A DNA stretch of 64,000 nt from Pseudomonas silesiensis (GCF_001661075.1 NZ_CP014870.1:6081703-6145702); one strand, 5' to 3'. Counted from the stretch's first letter, positions 41,561-52,439 are shown. Notes: generated from the sequence alone by a model not told the origin. Translations and numbers: made by a program.

Positions 41561-44395
41561 TTGGACAAGATCCTGATTCGTGGGGCCCGAACCCACAACC
41601 TGAAGAACATCGACCTGACCCTGCCACGGGACAAACTGATCGTTATCACCGGCCTGTCCGGATCCGGCAAATCGTCCTTGGCCTTCGACACGCTGTACGC
41701 TGAAGGCCAGCGCCGCTACGTCGAATCGCTTTCGGCCTACGCCCGGCAGTTTCTGTCGATGATGGAAAAACCGGACGTCGACACCATAGAAGGTTTGTCG
41801 CCAGCCATCTCCATCGAACAGAAATCGACCTCGCACAACCCGCGCTCGACGGTCGGCACCATCACTGAAATCTACGACTACCTGCGCCTGCTCTACGCTC
41901 GCGTGGGAATTCCCCGCTGCCCGGATCACGACATTCCGCTGGAAGCCCAGACCGTCAGCCAGATGGTCGACCTGGTCCTGGCGCAACCGGAGGGCAGCAA
42001 GCTGATGCTGCTGGCCCCGGTGATCCGCGAGCGTAAAGGCGAACACCTGTCGGTTTTCGAAGAGCTGCGCGCACAAGGCTTCGTGCGGGCCCGGGTCAAC
42101 GGCAGGCTGTGCGAGCTGGACGAGTTGCCGAAGCTGGATAAACAGAAGAAGCACACGATCGATGTGGTGGTCGACCGTTTCAAAGTGCGCGCCGATCTGC
42201 AACAGCGTCTGGCCGAGTCGTTCGAGACCGCGCTGAAGCTGGCGGACGGCATCGCCCTGGTGGCGCCGATGGACGACGAGCCGGGCGAAGAGATCATCTT
42301 CTCCGCGCGCTTCGCCTGCCCGATCTGCGGCCACGCCATCAGCGAGCTCGAACCCAAGCTGTTCTCTTTCAACAACCCGGCCGGTGCTTGCCCGACGTGT
42401 GATGGCCTGGGCGTTAAACAGTTCTTCGACATCAAGCGACTGGTCAATGGCGAACTGACCCTGGCCGAGGGTGCGATACGCGGCTGGGACAGGCGCAACG
42501 TCTATTACTTCCAGATGCTCGGGTCGCTGGCCTCGCACTATAAATTCAGCCTGGAAGTGCCGTTCAACGAACTGCCGGCGGATCAGCAGAAATTCATCCT
42601 GCATGGCAGCGGTTCGCAGAACGTCGATTTCAAGTATCTGAATGACCGTGGCGACATCGTCAAACGCTCGCACCCCTTCGAAGGCATCGTGCCGAACCTG
42701 GAACGTCGCTACCGCGAAACCGAGTCAGCTTCGGTCCGTGAGGAACTGGCCAAGTTCCTCAGCACCCAGCCTTGCCCGGATTGCCGCGGTACCCGCCTGC
42801 GTCGCGAAGCGCGGCACGTTTGGGTCGGTGAGAAAACGCTGCCGGCGGTGACCAATCTGCCGATCGGCGATGCCTGTGAGTATTTCGGCGTGCTGAAGCT
42901 GACTGGCCGCCGCGGCGAAATTGCCGACAAGATCCTCAAGGAAATCCGCGAGCGCCTGCAGTTCCTGGTCAACGTGGGTCTTGATTATCTATCGCTGGAT
43001 CGCAGTGCGGATACGCTGTCCGGCGGTGAGGCCCAGCGAATTCGTCTGGCCAGCCAGATCGGTGCCGGCCTGGTGGGAGTTCTGTACATCCTCGATGAGC
43101 CGTCGATTGGTTTGCATCAGCGCGATAACGATCGCCTGCTCGGCACCCTCAAGCACCTGCGGGACATTGGCAACACGGTGATCGTGGTCGAGCACGACGA
43201 AGATGCGATTCGCCTGGCCGACTACGTGGTCGACATTGGCCCCGGCGCTGGCGTGCACGGCGGGCATATCGTCGCCGAAGGCACACCGGCCGAGGTCATG
43301 GCTCACCCTGACTCGCTGACGGGCAAGTATCTGTCGGGACGGGTGAAGATCGCCGTTCCCGCCAAACGCACACCGCGTAATAAAAAGCTGTCGCTGTCAC
43401 TCAAGGGCGCGCGCGGAAATAACCTGCGCGATGTCGACCTGGACATCCCGATCGGCCTGCTCACCTGCGTGACCGGCGTGTCCGGTTCGGGCAAGTCGAC
43501 GCTGATCAACAACACGCTGTTTCCATTGAGCGCCACGGCACTCAACGGTGCCACGACCCTGGAGGCTGCCGCCCACGACAGCATCAAGGGCCTCGAGCAT
43601 CTGGACAAGGTGGTCGACATCGACCAGAGCCCGATCGGGCGTACGCCGCGCTCCAACCCGGCAACCTACACCGGGCTGTTCACGCCGATTCGCGAACTGT
43701 TCGCCGGCGTGCCGGAATCCCGCTCGCGCGGGTACGGTCCAGGGCGCTTTTCTTTCAACGTGAAGGGCGGGCGCTGCGAGGCCTGTCAGGGCGATGGCCT
43801 GATCAAGGTAGAGATGCACTTCCTGCCGGACATCTATGTCCCGTGCGACGTCTGCAAGAGCAAGCGCTACAACCGCGAAACGCTGGAGATCAAGTACAAG
43901 GGCAAGAGCATCCACGAAACCCTGGAGATGACCATCGAGGAAGCCCGGGTGTTCTTCGACGCGGTGCCGGCGTTGGCGCGCAAGCTTCAGACGCTGATGG
44001 ATGTGGGCCTGTCGTACATCAAGCTGGGGCAATCGGCGACTACGCTATCGGGTGGTGAAGCCCAGCGGGTGAAACTGTCCCGCGAGCTGTCCAAACGCGA
44101 TACCGGCAAGACCTTGTACATCCTCGATGAGCCGACCACCGGCCTGCACTTCGCGGATATCCAGCAACTGCTCGACGTGCTGCATCGTCTGCGCGACCAC
44201 GGCAATACCGTGGTGGTCATCGAGCACAACCTCGACGTGATCAAGACAGCCGACTGGTTGGTGGACCTGGGGCCGGAAGGCGGTTCCAAGGGCGGGCAGA
44301 TCATTGCTGTCGGCACGCCGGAGGAAGTGTCGGAGATGAAGCAATCGCATACCGGCTTCTATCTCAAGCCGCTGCTGGAGCGCGACAGGGCCTGA
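41561..44395 (+). CDS. uvrA: UvrABC excinuclease subunit A
   Basis: UvrA recognises bulky DNA lesions with UvrB and starts nucleotide excision repair. The 944-residue protein begins [19 protein letters not shown] from a TTG start with GAGG upstream, the family start; a longer ATG frame upstream has no similarity. It has two ABC modules: Walker [15 protein letters not shown] near residue 30 and [10 protein letters not shown] near 640, with signature LSGGEAQR in both. Zinc-finger cysteines are present (CPICGH with [14 protein letters not shown] with CDVC). A LexA box of the CTG-N10-CAG type was not seen upstream. A strong terminator follows. Confidence 0.98.
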   Translation: MDKILIRGARTHNLKNIDLTLPRDKLIVITGLSGSGKSSLAFDTLYAEGQRRYVESLSAYARQFLSMMEKPDVDTIEGLSPAISIEQKSTSHNPRSTVGTITEIYDYLRLLYARVGIPRCPDHDIPLEAQTVSQMVDLVLAQPEGSKLMLLAPVIRERKGEHLSVFEELRAQGFVRARVNGRLCELDELPKLDKQKKHTIDVVVDRFKVRADLQQRLAESFETALKLADGIALVAPMDDEPGEEIIFSARFACPICGHAISELEPKLFSFNNPAGACPTCDGLGVKQFFDIKRLVNGELTLAEGAIRGWDRRNVYYFQMLGSLASHYKFSLEVPFNELPADQQKFILHGSGSQNVDFKYLNDRGDIVKRSHPFEGIVPNLERRYRETESASVREELAKFLSTQPCPDCRGTRLRREARHVWVGEKTLPAVTNLPIGDACEYFGVLKLTGRRGEIADKILKEIRERLQFLVNVGLDYLSLDRSADTLSGGEAQRIRLASQIGAGLVGVLYILDEPSIGLHQRDNDRLLGTLKHLRDIGNTVIVVEHDEDAIRLADYVVDIGPGAGVHGGHIVAEGTPAEVMAHPDSLTGKYLSGRVKIAVPAKRTPRNKKLSLSLKGARGNNLRDVDLDIPIGLLTCVTGVSGSGKSTLINNTLFPLSATALNGATTLEAAAHDSIKGLEHLDKVVDIDQSPIGRTPRSNPATYTGLFTPIRELFAGVPESRSRGYGPGRFSFNVKGGRCEACQGDGLIKVEMHFLPDIYVPCDVCKSKRYNRETLEIKYKGKSIHETLEMTIEEARVFFDAVPALARKLQTLMDVGLSYIKLGQSATTLSGGEAQRVKLSRELSKRDTGKTLYILDEPTTGLHFADIQQLLDVLHRLRDHGNTVVVIEHNLDVIKTADWLVDLGPEGGSKGGQIIAVGTPEEVSEMKQSHTGFYLKPLLERDRA

Positions 44396-44407
44396 ATCAA
44401 GGCCCAT

Positions 44408-44452
44408 GAAAAAGCCCCTGTCACTTTGTCGGTGACAGGGGCTTTTTGTTAA
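44408..44452 (+). terminator. Rho-independent terminator after uvrA
   Basis: AAAAAGCCCCTGTCAC and GTGACAGGGGCTTTTT form a 16-bp stem with a short loop (TTTGTCG), ending in a T-run. Confidence 0.93.
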
Positions 44453-44458
44453 GAACCT

Positions 44459-44526
44459 GCAGGAGCCAAGCTTGCTGGCGATAGCGGTCTCATGGACGCC
44501 TTCGCCGGCAAGCCGGGCTCCTACGG
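44459..44526. repeat. REP doublet, shorter spacer
   Basis: Left arm CAGGAGCCAAGCTTGCTGGC with GA, right arm CGCCGGCAAGCCGGGCTCCT with AC. It lies between the uvrA terminator and the 3' end of the ferritin gene. It is the only repeat of this kind found in the last 30 kb. Confidence 0.8.
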
Positions 44527-44536
44527 TTCCGCGGCA

Positions 44537-45001
44537 TCAGAACTGCGATTGCAGGTAATTCTCCAGCCCGATCAACTTGATCAGACCCAACTGCTTCTCC
44601 AGCCAGTAGGTGTGATCTTCTTCGGTATCATTCAGCTGAATACGCAGCATCTCGCGACTGACGTAGTCCTTGTGCTGCTCGCAAAGCTCGATGCCCTTGC
44701 AGAGTGCCGCGCGCACTTTGTATTCCAGGCGCAGGTCGGCAGCCAGCATGTCGGGCACGGTGGTGCCGACATCCAGGTCGTCCGGACGCATACGCGGGGT
44801 GCCTTCGAGCATCAGGATCCGGCGCATCAGCGCATCGGCATGCCCTGCTTCTTCTTCCATCTCGTGGTTGATACGTTCGTAGAGCTCGGTGAAACCCCAG
44901 TCCTCGTACATCCGCGAATGGATGAAATATTGATCACGCGCCGCCAGTTCGCCGGTCAGCAACGTGTTGAGGTAATCGATTACGTCTGGGTGGCCTTGCA
45001 T
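44537..45001 (-). CDS. ftnA: bacterial ferritin of the FtnA/BfrA type
   Basis: A 154-residue iron-storage protein. Diiron ligands are visible: Glu18 ([11 protein letters not shown]), Glu51 and His54 ([11 protein letters not shown]), Glu94 region ([12 protein letters not shown]), and Glu127/His130 ([10 protein letters not shown]). The methionine that binds haem in true bacterioferritins (position 52) is Ala here, as in the P. aeruginosa protein first called BfrA and later FtnA. Many databases call it bacterioferritin. The start [15 protein letters not shown] is the family start. It lies downstream of katA on the same strand with 149 nt between, containing the katA terminator and an ACCAAT/ATTGGT palindrome. 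Confidence 0.92.
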   Translation of the reverse strand: MQGHPDVIDYLNTLLTGELAARDQYFIHSRMYEDWGFTELYERINHEMEEEAGHADALMRRILMLEGTPRMRPDDLDVGTTVPDMLAADLRLEYKVRAALCKGIELCEQHKDYVSREMLRIQLNDTEEDHTYWLEKQLGLIKLIGLENYLQSQF

Positions 45002-45038
45002 CGCCCTACATCTCCCTGCCTGAAAGTCTGTAGTTTGA

Positions 45039-45057
45039 ACCAATGAGGCTGATTGGT
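45039..45057. promoter_or_regulatory. palindrome upstream of ftnA
   Basis: ACCAATGAGGCTGATTGGT is an inverted repeat with 6-bp arms and a 7-nt spacer, 38 nt before the ferritin start. It could be an operator, and the half-site resembles the CTACCAAT repeats upstream of katA. No known consensus was matched with confidence. Confidence 0.35.
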
Positions 45058-45116
45058 CACTTCGTTTGCGCGATAAAAGCGAAGATATTCTGAGAAAAGC
45101 AGCTTAAATAACGCAA

Positions 45117-45141
45117 AAACCGCCCAAATGAGGGCGGTTCT
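45117..45141 (-). terminator. Rho-independent terminator after katA
   Basis: On the minus strand AACCGCCC and GGGCGGTT form an 8-bp stem around TCATTT, followed by TTTGCG. It lies 10 nt past the katA stop. Confidence 0.85.
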
Positions 45142-45150
45142 GCTTCTCGT

Positions 45151-46605
45151 TTAGACTTCGTTAAGCTGTACGCCCAACGCCTGTGCGATTGCTTCTCCAT
45201 ACGCCTGATCGGCCCTGAAGAAATGCTGCAATTGTTGGTCAATCACATCACCGGAGACACCTGCCATGGCTCCGGCAATGTTGTTTACCAGCAGGCTTTT
45301 CTGCTCGGTGCTCATCAAACGGAACAGCGCACCGGCGTGGCTGTAGTAATCGGTATCTTCGCGGTGATCGTAACGATCCGCTGCACCGCTGAGGGCCAGG
45401 GCGGGCTCGGCGTAACGAGTCACTTGCTTCGGCGATTCGACGTAGCTGTTGGGTTCATAGTTAGGTGCCGCACCGCCATTGGCGCCGAACGCCATCGACC
45501 CATCACGCTGGTAGCTGTTAACCGGACTGCGCGGCGCGTTCACCGGCAGTTGCTGGTGGTTGGTGCCGATACGGTAGCGATGCGCATCCGCGTAAGCGAA
45601 CACCCGACCTTGCAGCATGCGGTCTGGCGACAGCCCGACCCCGGGCACCATGTTGCTTGGACCGAATGCCGCCTGCTCCACTTCTGCGAAGTAATTCAGT
45701 GGATTGCGGTTGAGTTCCAGCTCGCCGACTTCGATCAGCGGAAATTCTTTCTGCGACCAGGTCTTGGTCACGTCGAAAGGGTTCTCATAGTGCGCCGCGG
45801 CTTGAGACTCGGTCATGATCTGAATACACACCCGCCATTTCGGAAAATCACCGCGCTCGATCGCCTCGAACAGGTCACGCTGTGCGTAATCTGGATCGGT
45901 ACCGGCCAAGCGTGCCGCCTCAGCCGGCGCCAGGTTCTTGATCCCTTGTTGGGTCTTGTAGTGCCATTTCACCCAGTGCCGCTCGCCATTGGCGCTGATC
46001 AGGCTGTAGGTGTGGCTACCGAAGCCGTGCATGTGACGATAGCCGTCAGGAATGCCGCGGTCCGAGAACAGGATCGTCACCTGGTGCAGCGCCTCGGGGG
46101 AGTGCGACCAGAAGTCCCACATCATCTGCGCGCTTTTCAGGTTGCTTTGCGGCAAGCGCTTTTGGGTGTGGATAAAGTCCGGGAATTTGAGGGGATCACG
46201 GATGAAGAATACGGGCGTGTTGTTGCCGACAATGTCCCAGTTACCTTCCTCGGTATAGAACTTCAGGGCGAAGCCGCGCGGGTCGCGCTCGGTGTCGGCT
46301 GAACCGCGCTCCCCGCCGACGGTGGAAAACCGCAGGAAGGTTGGGGTTTGCTTGCCAACGGACTCAAACAGCTTGGCGCTGGTGTACTCGGTGATGTCGC
46401 GTGTCACAGTGAACGTACCGTAAGCACCCGAGCCTTTGGCGTGCACACGACGCTCAGGAATGTTTTCACGGTTGAAGTGGGCAAGCTTCTCGATCAGGTG
46501 GAAGTCGTCGAGCAGCAGCGGGCCTCGAGGGCCGGCGGAACGGGAATTCTGGTTATCGGCGACAGGAGCGCCACTGGCGGTGGTAAGCGTTTTACTTTGG
46601 CTCAT
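45151..46605 (-). CDS. katA: catalase KatA
   Basis: A 484-residue monofunctional haem catalase of the small-subunit clade. The distal His55 is in RRVHAKGSG. The haem-proximal Tyr lies in the segment [15 protein letters not shown]. It decomposes hydrogen peroxide in the cytoplasm. The N-terminus is preceded by AAAGGATGAG, a strong ribosome-binding site. It is followed by the ferritin gene and preceded by rplQ, the same order as in P. aeruginosa. An imperfect OxyR half-site and two CTACCAAT repeats lie upstream. Confidence 0.96.
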   Translation of the reverse strand: MSQSKTLTTASGAPVADNQNSRSAGPRGPLLLDDFHLIEKLAHFNRENIPERRVHAKGSGAYGTFTVTRDITEYTSAKLFESVGKQTPTFLRFSTVGGERGSADTERDPRGFALKFYTEEGNWDIVGNNTPVFFIRDPLKFPDFIHTQKRLPQSNLKSAQMMWDFWSHSPEALHQVTILFSDRGIPDGYRHMHGFGSHTYSLISANGERHWVKWHYKTQQGIKNLAPAEAARLAGTDPDYAQRDLFEAIERGDFPKWRVCIQIMTESQAAAHYENPFDVTKTWSQKEFPLIEVGELELNRNPLNYFAEVEQAAFGPSNMVPGVGLSPDRMLQGRVFAYADAHRYRIGTNHQQLPVNAPRSPVNSYQRDGSMAFGANGGAAPNYEPNSYVESPKQVTRYAEPALALSGAADRYDHREDTDYYSHAGALFRLMSTEQKSLLVNNIAGAMAGVSGDVIDQQLQHFFRADQAYGEAIAQALGVQLNEV

Positions 46606-46681
46606 GCGATCTCATCCTTTGTCAGTCTTGAACTGCCGGCTAATCGGCTTGGGACGGAGTATTGACCATTGATCAGGAAAG

Positions 46682-46728
46682 CTACCAATTTATTAAGTCG
46701 CAGAGATCAATAGAAAAATACTACCAAT
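46682..46728 (-). promoter_or_regulatory. possible OxyR half-site and CTACCAAT direct repeats upstream of katA
   Basis: ATAG-N7-CTAC at 46710-46724 matches one half of the OxyR pattern (ATAG-N7-CTAT) with one mismatch. The second half is not recognisable. CTACCAAT occurs twice, at 46682-46689 and 46721-46728, 39 nt apart. The region is 75-125 nt upstream of the katA start. Confidence 0.35.
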
Positions 46729-46796
46729 CATCCCGTTCGCATAATGACGGCATGAATCGCAGGAGAGCTTGTACAGATCGCGCGTTTCTCACAGAC

Positions 46797-46831
46797 ACAA
46801 AAAACCGGGCGCTAGGCCCGGTTCTTTGTTT
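46797..46831 (-). terminator. Rho-independent terminator after rplQ (alpha operon)
   Basis: On the minus strand ACCGGGC and GCCCGGT form a stem around CTAGC, followed by TTTTTTG. It lies just past the rplQ stop and closes the alpha operon. Confidence 0.92.
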
Positions 46832-46843
46832 CAGACTGACGTC

Positions 46844-47230
46844 TTACTCAGCGGATACAGCTTCACCACCGGCAGGACGATCAACCAACTCGACGTACGC
46901 CATAGGCGCGTTGTCGCCAGTGCGGAAGCCGCACTTGAGGATGCGCAGGTAGCCACCCTCACGGGTAGCGTAACGCTTGCCCAGGTCGTTGAAGAGCTTA
47001 CCAACGATAGCTTTCGAACGAGTACGGTCGAAAGCCAGACGGCGGTTAGCCAGGCTGTCTGTCTTGGCCAAAGTGATCAGCGGCTCAGCAACGCGACGCA
47101 GTTCTTTAGCTTTCGGCAGTGTAGTTTTGATCAGCTCGTGCTCGAACAGCGACACTGCCATGTTTTGAAACATGGCCTTGCGGTGCGAGCTAGTGCGGCT
47201 CAGGTGACGACCACTTTTACGATGACGCAT
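46844..47230 (-). CDS. rplQ: 50S ribosomal protein L17
   Basis: A 128-residue protein (bL17) near the peptide exit tunnel. It begins [20 protein letters not shown], the invariant L17 start, and contains [22 protein letters not shown]-terminal acidic tail follows the core. It is the last gene of the alpha operon, 42 nt after rpoA, and ends at a strong terminator. Confidence 0.98.
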   Translation of the reverse strand: MRHRKSGRHLSRTSSHRKAMFQNMAVSLFEHELIKTTLPKAKELRRVAEPLITLAKTDSLANRRLAFDRTRSKAIVGKLFNDLGKRYATREGGYLRILKCGFRTGDNAPMAYVELVDRPAGGEAVSAE

Positions 47231-47272
47231 GGTTCATTCCTTACCAAACACAACGTTCGGTGATTACGACGA

Positions 47273-48274
47273 TCAGGCAGTCGCCTTGTCGTCCTTCTTA
47301 AGACTTGCAGGCGGCCAGTTGTCGAGGCGCATGCCGAGGGACAGACCGCGGGAGGCCAGAACGTCCTTGATTTCAGTCAAGGATTTCTTGCCAAGGTTCG
47401 GAGTCTTCAACAGCTCTACTTCGGTACGCTGAATCAGGTCACCGATGTAGTAGATGTTTTCCGCCTTAAGGCAGTTAGCCGAACGTACAGTCAGTTCCAG
47501 ATCGTCAACCGGGCGAAGCAGGATCGGATCGATCTCGTCTTCCTGCTCGACAACCACTGGCTCACTGTCACCTTTGAGGTCGACGAACGCAGCCAACTGC
47601 TGTTGCAGGATGGTTGCAGCACGACGGATAGCCTCTTCAGGATCCAGGGTACCGTTGGTTTCCAGATCAATAACCAGCTTGTCCAGGTTAGTACGCTGCT
47701 CGACACGGGCGTTTTCCACCACGTATGCGATACGGCGAACCGGGCTGAACGAAGAGTCAAGCTGCAAGCGACCGATGCTGCGGCTTTCGTCTTCATCGCT
47801 CTGACGCGAGTCTGCCGGTTCATAACCACGACCACGAGCTACGGTGAGCTTCATGTTCAAGGCGCCGTTAGACGCCAGGTTAGCGATTACGTGATCGGGG
47901 TTAACGATCTCGACATCATGATCCAGCTGAATATCGGCAGCGGTAACCACCCCCGAACCCTTCTTCGACAAGGTCAGCGTAACTTCGTCACGGCCGTGCA
48001 GCTTGATAGCCAGACCTTTAAGGTTCAACAGGATTTCAATTACGTCTTCCTGTACACCTTCGATGGCGCTGTACTCGTGGAGCACACCGTCAATCTCGGC
48101 CTCGACTACTGCACAGCCGGGCATTGAGGACAACAGGATGCGGCGCAGCGCGTTGCCCAGGGTGTGGCCAAAACCACGCTCGAGAGGCTCGAGAGTGATC
48201 TTGGCGCGGGTTGGACTGACAACCTGCACATCAATATGGCGGGGTGTCAGGAACTCATTTACCGAAATCTGCAT
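47273..48274 (-). CDS. rpoA: RNA polymerase alpha subunit
   Basis: A 333-residue subunit. The N-terminal domain (1-230) dimerises and assembles beta and beta-prime; the [20 protein letters not shown] block near 34-53 is diagnostic. The C-terminal domain (about 250-330) binds UP elements and activators; the helix [18 protein letters not shown] holds the DNA-contacting Arg. It lies between rpsD (22-nt gap) and rplQ (42-nt gap), as in most bacteria, so polymerase and ribosome synthesis are co-regulated. Confidence 0.98.
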   Translation of the reverse strand: MQISVNEFLTPRHIDVQVVSPTRAKITLEPLERGFGHTLGNALRRILLSSMPGCAVVEAEIDGVLHEYSAIEGVQEDVIEILLNLKGLAIKLHGRDEVTLTLSKKGSGVVTAADIQLDHDVEIVNPDHVIANLASNGALNMKLTVARGRGYEPADSRQSDEDESRSIGRLQLDSSFSPVRRIAYVVENARVEQRTNLDKLVIDLETNGTLDPEEAIRRAATILQQQLAAFVDLKGDSEPVVVEQEDEIDPILLRPVDDLELTVRSANCLKAENIYYIGDLIQRTEVELLKTPNLGKKSLTEIKDVLASRGLSLGMRLDNWPPASLKKDDKATA

Positions 48275-48296
48275 GGATGCACCTATTTTCTAGCCC

Positions 48297-48917
48297 TTAC
48301 TTGGAGTAGAGCTCGACAATCAGGCTTTCGTTGATGTCGGCGGACAGATCACTGCGAGCTGGAACGTTCTTGAAAACGCCCGACTTCTTCTCAGTGTCTA
48401 CTTCTACCCATTCTACGCGGCCACGTTGGGCACACAGATCGAGAGCTTGGACAATGCGAAGTTGGTTCTTTGCTTTCTCGCGAATCGCGACCACGTCACC
48501 AGCACGAACCTGGTACGACGGTACGTTTACGGTCTGACCGTTAACGCTGACGGATTTGTGCGATACCAGCTGACGGGATTCGGCACGAGTAGAGCCAAAA
48601 CCCATACGGTATACAACGTTGTCCAGACGGCATTCGAGCAGCTGCAACAGGTTTTCGCCGGTTGCACCTTTCTTGCCAGCAGCTTCTTTGTAGTAGCCGC
48701 TGAATTGACGCTCGAGAACGCCGTAGATACGACGGACCTTCTGCTTTTCACGCAGTTGGGTGCCGTAATCGGACTGGCGACCGCGGCGTTGGCCGTGGAT
48801 ACCAGGTGCTGCTTCAATGTTGCACTTCGATTCGATCGCGCGCACGCCGCTCTTCAGGAAGAGATCGGTGCCTTCGCGACGAGCGAGTTTGCATTTTGGA
48901 CCAATGTAACGAGCCAT
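48297..48917 (-). CDS. rpsD: 30S ribosomal protein S4
   Basis: A 206-residue protein (uS4) that starts assembly of the 30S body by binding 16S rRNA. It begins [20 protein letters not shown]. The S4 RNA-binding domain is seen around [20 protein letters not shown]. In E. coli S4 also represses translation of the alpha operon; whether the rpsM leader here contains the target pseudoknot was not established. It lies 18 nt after rpsK. Confidence 0.98.
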   Translation of the reverse strand: MARYIGPKCKLARREGTDLFLKSGVRAIESKCNIEAAPGIHGQRRGRQSDYGTQLREKQKVRRIYGVLERQFSGYYKEAAGKKGATGENLLQLLECRLDNVVYRMGFGSTRAESRQLVSHKSVSVNGQTVNVPSYQVRAGDVVAIREKAKNQLRIVQALDLCAQRGRVEWVEVDTEKKSGVFKNVPARSDLSADINESLIVELYSK

Positions 48918-48935
48918 TCTTTACAATCTCCTGGA

Positions 48936-49325
48936 TTACACGCGGCGCTTCTTCGGCGGACGGCACCCGTTGTGCGGGATTGGCGTCACGTCGGTGATGC
49001 TGGCGATCTTATAGCCACAGCCGTTCAATGCACGGACAGCAGACTCACGACCTGGACCTGGACCCTTGACGTTGACGTCGAGGTTTTTCAGGCCATATTC
49101 CAGCGCAGCTTGACCAGCACGTTCAGCAGCTACTTGAGCAGCGAACGGGGTGGACTTGCGGGAACCGCGGAAACCCGAACCACCGGAGGTAGCCCAAGAA
49201 AGCGCGTTACCTTGACGGTCGGTGATGGTCACGATTGTGTTGTTAAAAGAAGCATGGATGTGGGCGATGCCATCAACCACTGTCTTTTTAACTTTTTTAC
49301 GAGGACGAGCAGCAGGTTTTGCCAT
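48936..49325 (-). CDS. rpsK: 30S ribosomal protein S11
   Basis: A 129-residue protein (uS11) of the 30S platform near the E site. The basic N-terminus [19 protein letters not shown] is followed by the conserved core ([20 protein letters not shown]) and the C-terminal [13 protein letters not shown] tail. It lies 30 nt after rpsM and 18 nt before rpsD in the alpha operon. Confidence 0.98.
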   Translation of the reverse strand: MAKPAARPRKKVKKTVVDGIAHIHASFNNTIVTITDRQGNALSWATSGGSGFRGSRKSTPFAAQVAAERAGQAALEYGLKNLDVNVKGPGPGRESAVRALNGCGYKIASITDVTPIPHNGCRPPKKRRV

Positions 49326-49355
49326 GATTAATTTCCTGTCGATTCGCTGGGGCGA

Positions 49356-49712
49356 TTACTTGCGGATCGGCTTACGCGGACCTTTACGGGTACGCGCGTT
49401 AGTCTTGGTACGCTGACCGCGCACTGGAAGACCACGACGATGACGCAGACCGCGATAGCAACCGAGGTCCATCAAACGCTTGATTTTCATGTTGATTTCG
49501 CGACGCAGGTCACCTTCAGTGGTGAACTTCGCCACTTCGCCACGCAGCTGTTCAATCTGCTCGTCGCTCAGATCCTTGATCTTTGCGGCTGGGTTTACCC
49601 CAGTCACTGCACAAATTTTCTGTGCAGTTGTGCGACCAACACCATAGATGTAGGTCAGCGAGATAACAGTGTGCTTGTTATCTGGAATGTTAACGCCTGC
49701 AATACGGGCCAT
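49356..49712 (-). CDS. rpsM: 30S ribosomal protein S13
   Basis: A 118-residue protein (uS13) in the 30S head, forming intersubunit bridges. It begins [20 protein letters not shown], and the basic C-terminal tail ([18 protein letters not shown]) reaches the P-site tRNA. It is the first gene of the alpha operon; a promoter of TTGATT-17-TATTAT type lies about 60-90 nt upstream. The 129-nt gap to rpmJ also holds a hairpin. Confidence 0.98.
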   Translation of the reverse strand: MARIAGVNIPDNKHTVISLTYIYGVGRTTAQKICAVTGVNPAAKIKDLSDEQIEQLRGEVAKFTTEGDLRREINMKIKRLMDLGCYRGLRHRRGLPVRGQRTKTNARTRKGPRKPIRK

Positions 49713-49771
49713 TCAGTGGGACTCCAATTGACAGCTACCTACGCCCCGGAAGCCAAGAAATAGGGCGCGAG

Positions 49772-49800
49772 ATAATATCGCTGTAATAACAAATAATCAA
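49772..49800 (-). promoter_or_regulatory. sigma70-type promoter for the alpha operon
   Basis: On the minus strand, -35 TTGATT (49795-49800) and -10 TATTAT (49772-49777) are separated by exactly 17 nt. It lies 60 nt upstream of rpsM, directly after a hairpin (49803-49825) that would end transcripts coming from rpmJ. Confidence 0.7.
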
Positions 49801-49802
49801 CC

Positions 49803-49825
49803 CGGCAGCGCACTAGCTGCCGGGC
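49803..49825 (-). terminator. hairpin after rpmJ, possible terminator or attenuator
   Basis: On the minus strand CCCGGCAGC and GCTGCCGGG form a 9-bp stem around a short loop (TAGTGC-like), followed by TTGATTATTTGTTATT. The T-run is interrupted, so read-through is likely; the trailing TTGATT doubles as the -35 box of the rpsM promoter. Confidence 0.65.
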
Positions 49826-49841
49826 TTCAAGCGGATCACAC

Positions 49842-49958
49842 TCAGCCTTGGCGCTGTTTGTGACGCGGTTCCGCGCTGCAAATTACTCGAACAACACCTT
49901 CGCGGCGAATAATCTTGCAGTTACGGCACAGCTTTTTCACCGATGCACGAACTTTCAT
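49842..49958 (-). CDS. rpmJ: 50S ribosomal protein L36
   Basis: A 38-residue protein (bL36) read directly on the minus strand as [20 protein letters not shown] and so on to HKQRQG. The zinc ribbon is intact (Cys11, Cys14, Cys27, His33), so this is the zinc-containing form. It lies 28 nt after secY, its usual neighbour, and is separated from rpsM by a hairpin and a promoter. In many bacteria a zinc-free paralogue replaces it under zinc limitation; none is seen in this window. Confidence 0.96.
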
Positions 49959-49986
49959 CACCAACTCCTCGAACCTTATGGGGTAC

Positions 49987-51315
49987 TCAGCGCAACATGC
50001 CGCTGCCGTAGCCCTTCAGGTTGGCTTTCTTCATCAGGGATTCGTACTGGTGCGAAACGAGGTGCGATTGTACTTGGGACATGAAGTCCATCACAACCAC
50101 GACGACGATCAGCAACGAGGTCCCGCCAAGGTAGAACGGAACGTTTGCTGCAACCACCAGGAACTGGGGCAACAGGCACACGGCCGTCATATATAGAGCA
50201 CCGAACAGGGTCAAACGGGTCAGAACGCCATCAATGTAGCGCGCCGACTGCTCGCCTGGACGGATGCCCGGAATAAAGGCACCGGACTTCTTCAGGTTTT
50301 CCGCTACGTCTTTCGGATTGAACATCAACGCCGTATAGAAGAAGCAGAAGAAAATAATCCCTGCACTAAACAGCAGAATATTCAACGGCTGACCAGGAGC
50401 GATCGACTGCGAGATGTCCTGCAACCAGCCCAAACCTTCGGACTGGCCGAACCAGGTACCCAACGAAGCCGGGAACAGCAAGATGCTGCTCGCGAAAATG
50501 GCCGGAATAACACCGGCCATGTTCACCTTCAGCGGCAAGTGGCTGGTCTGCGCAGCGAAGACCTTGCGGCCTTGCTGACGCTTGGCGTAGTGAACAGCAA
50601 TACGACGCTGACCACGCTCAATGAACACCACGAAACCGATAATCGCTACTGCCAGCAAACCGATGGCAACCAAGGCGAAAATGTTGATATCACCCTGACG
50701 CGCAGACTCGAAAGACTGCCCGATCGCTCTCGGAAGACCGGCGACGATACCTGCGAAAATCAACATCGAGATACCGTTACCAACACCACGCTCAGTAATC
50801 TGCTCACCCAGCCACATCATGAACATCGCACCAGCCACAAAAGTGGATACCGCGACGAAATGGAAGCCAAAGTCACCAGTGAACGATACGCCCTGCCCCG
50901 CCAGACCAATGGACATGCCAATGGCCTGAACAAGAGCGAGGACGACAGTGCCGTAGCGGGTGTACTGGGCGATCTTGCGACGCCCAGCTTCACCTTCCTT
51001 CTTCAACTGCTCCAGTTGCGGGCTGACGGCGGACATCAGTTGCATGATGATCGATGCCGAAATGTACGGCATGATCCCCAATGCAAAGATGCTCATCCGT
51101 TCCAGCGCGCCGCCGGAAAACATGTTGAACAAGCTAAGAATGGTCCCCTCATTCTGTCGAAACAGGTCCGCGAGTCGGTCCGGGTTGATACCTGGAACCG
51201 GGATGTGTGCGCCTATTCGGTAGACGATAATCGCCAGGAACAGAAAACGCAGACGAGCCCAGAGTTCAGACATACCGCCTTTGCCGAGCGCAGAGAGAGC
51301 ACCTTGCTTAGCCAT
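49987..51315 (-). CDS. secY: protein translocase subunit SecY
   Basis: A 442-residue integral membrane protein with ten helices forming the SecYEG channel. It begins [20 protein letters not shown]. Recognisable blocks are [25 protein letters not shown] (TM2 region), GMSIGLAG and, near the end, the [16 protein letters not shown] segment. The ATG directly abuts the rplO stop with no gap, so its ribosome-binding site lies inside rplO and translation is probably coupled. It is the last large gene of the spc operon. Confidence 0.98.
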
Positions 51316-51753
51316 TTATTCCTCGAACTTGCCGCCAGCTGCTTCGATAGCCGCACGCGCACCTTTGGTGGCGCCGATTCCCTTTCCGATGGTGACAGCG
51401 CGAGTAACTTCGCCGGACAGCATGATTTTCACACGCTGTACGTTGACGTTGATCACGTTGGCATCTTTCAGGGACTGCACGGAGACGATGTCGCCTTCCA
51501 CTTTAGCCAGCTCGGACAGACGCACTTCTGCGCGGTCCATGGCCTTCAGGGAAACGAAACCGAACTTCGGCAGGCGACGATGCAGCGGCTGTTGACCGCC
51601 TTCAAAGCCTGGAGCAATGGTGCCACCGGAGCGGGAGGACTGACCTTTGTGGCCACGGCCACCGGTCTTGCCCAAACCACTACCGATACCACGGCCCGGA
51701 CGATGCTTTTCGCGACGGGAACCCGGCGCTGGACTCAGATCATTGAGTTTCAT
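51316..51753 (-). CDS. rplO: 50S ribosomal protein L15
   Basis: A 145-residue protein (uL15) needed late in 50S assembly. It begins [20 protein letters not shown] followed by the Gly-rich [20 protein letters not shown] tail that threads into 23S rRNA, and ends in a compact domain ([20 protein letters not shown]). It lies 3 nt after rpmD and directly abuts secY. Confidence 0.98.
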   Translation of the reverse strand: MKLNDLSPAPGSRREKHRPGRGIGSGLGKTGGRGHKGQSSRSGGTIAPGFEGGQQPLHRRLPKFGFVSLKAMDRAEVRLSELAKVEGDIVSVQSLKDANVINVNVQRVKIMLSGEVTRAVTIGKGIGATKGARAAIEAAGGKFEE

Positions 51754-51756
51754 CGA

Positions 51757-51933
51757 TTAACCCTCGACACGCAGCATGTAGTAAGCCTTGTTGATCATCC
51801 CGCGATTCTCGGGAGTATCAAGTACTTCTACAGTGTGACCGATGCGACGCAGACCCAGACCCTTAACGCACAGTTTGTGGTTAGGGATGCGGCCGGTCAT
51901 GCTTTTGATCAGCGTAACTTTAACGGTAGCCAT
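51757..51933 (-). CDS. rpmD: 50S ribosomal protein L30
   Basis: A 58-residue protein (uL30) read directly as [20 protein letters not shown] to YYMLRVEG. The typical L30 segment [20 protein letters not shown] is present. It lies between rpsE (2-nt gap) and rplO (3-nt gap) in the spc operon, as in E. coli. It is too short for most automatic length cut-offs. Confidence 0.97.
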   Translation of the reverse strand: MATVKVTLIKSMTGRIPNHKLCVKGLGLRRIGHTVEVLDTPENRGMINKAYYMLRVEG

Positions 51934-51935
51934 GA

Positions 51936-52436
51936 TCAGAAGATCTCCTTGACGCTTTTGCCACGCTTGGCGGCAATGGATTCAGGAGACTGCATGGCCT
52001 TCAAACCTTTGAAAGTGGCGTGAACCACGTTTACCGGGTTAGTCGAGCCGTAGCACTTGGCCAGAACGTTCTGAACGCCAGCAACTTCGAGGACAGCACG
52101 CATAGCGCCGCCAGCGATGATACCGGTACCTTCAGAAGCAGGCTGCATGTACACCTTCGAAGCGCCGTGACCGGACTTCATTGCGTACTGCAGCGTGGTG
52201 CCGTTCAGATCAACTTGGATCATGTTGCGGCGAGCAGCTTCCATTGCCTTCTGGATCGCAGCAGGCACTTCACGTGACTTGCCACGGCCGAAGCCAACAC
52301 GCCCTTTACCATCACCCACCACGGTCAACGCGGTGAAAGTGAAGATACGGCCGCCTTTAACGGTTTTGGCTACGCGGTTAACTTGAACCAGCTTCTCGAT
52401 GTAGCCTTCGTCGCGCTTTTGGTCGTTATTTGACAT
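51936..52436 (-). CDS. rpsE: 30S ribosomal protein S5
   Basis: A 166-residue protein (uS5) that contributes to decoding accuracy and helicase activity at the mRNA entry. The double-stranded-RNA-binding-like domain starts around [20 protein letters not shown]. The loop [20 protein letters not shown] is typical, and residues there are known spectinomycin-resistance positions. The tail ends [10 protein letters not shown]. It lies between rplR (3-nt gap) and rpmD. Confidence 0.98.
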   Translation of the reverse strand: MSNNDQKRDEGYIEKLVQVNRVAKTVKGGRIFTFTALTVVGDGKGRVGFGRGKSREVPAAIQKAMEAARRNMIQVDLNGTTLQYAMKSGHGASKVYMQPASEGTGIIAGGAMRAVLEVAGVQNVLAKCYGSTNPVNVVHATFKGLKAMQSPESIAAKRGKSVKEIF

Positions 52437-52439
52437 AAC

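Noticed and set aside
50539..52023. 494-codon plus-strand open frame across secY, rplO, rpmD and rpsE
   Set aside because: Antisense to four ribosomal/secretory genes; composition is a by-product of their codon use.
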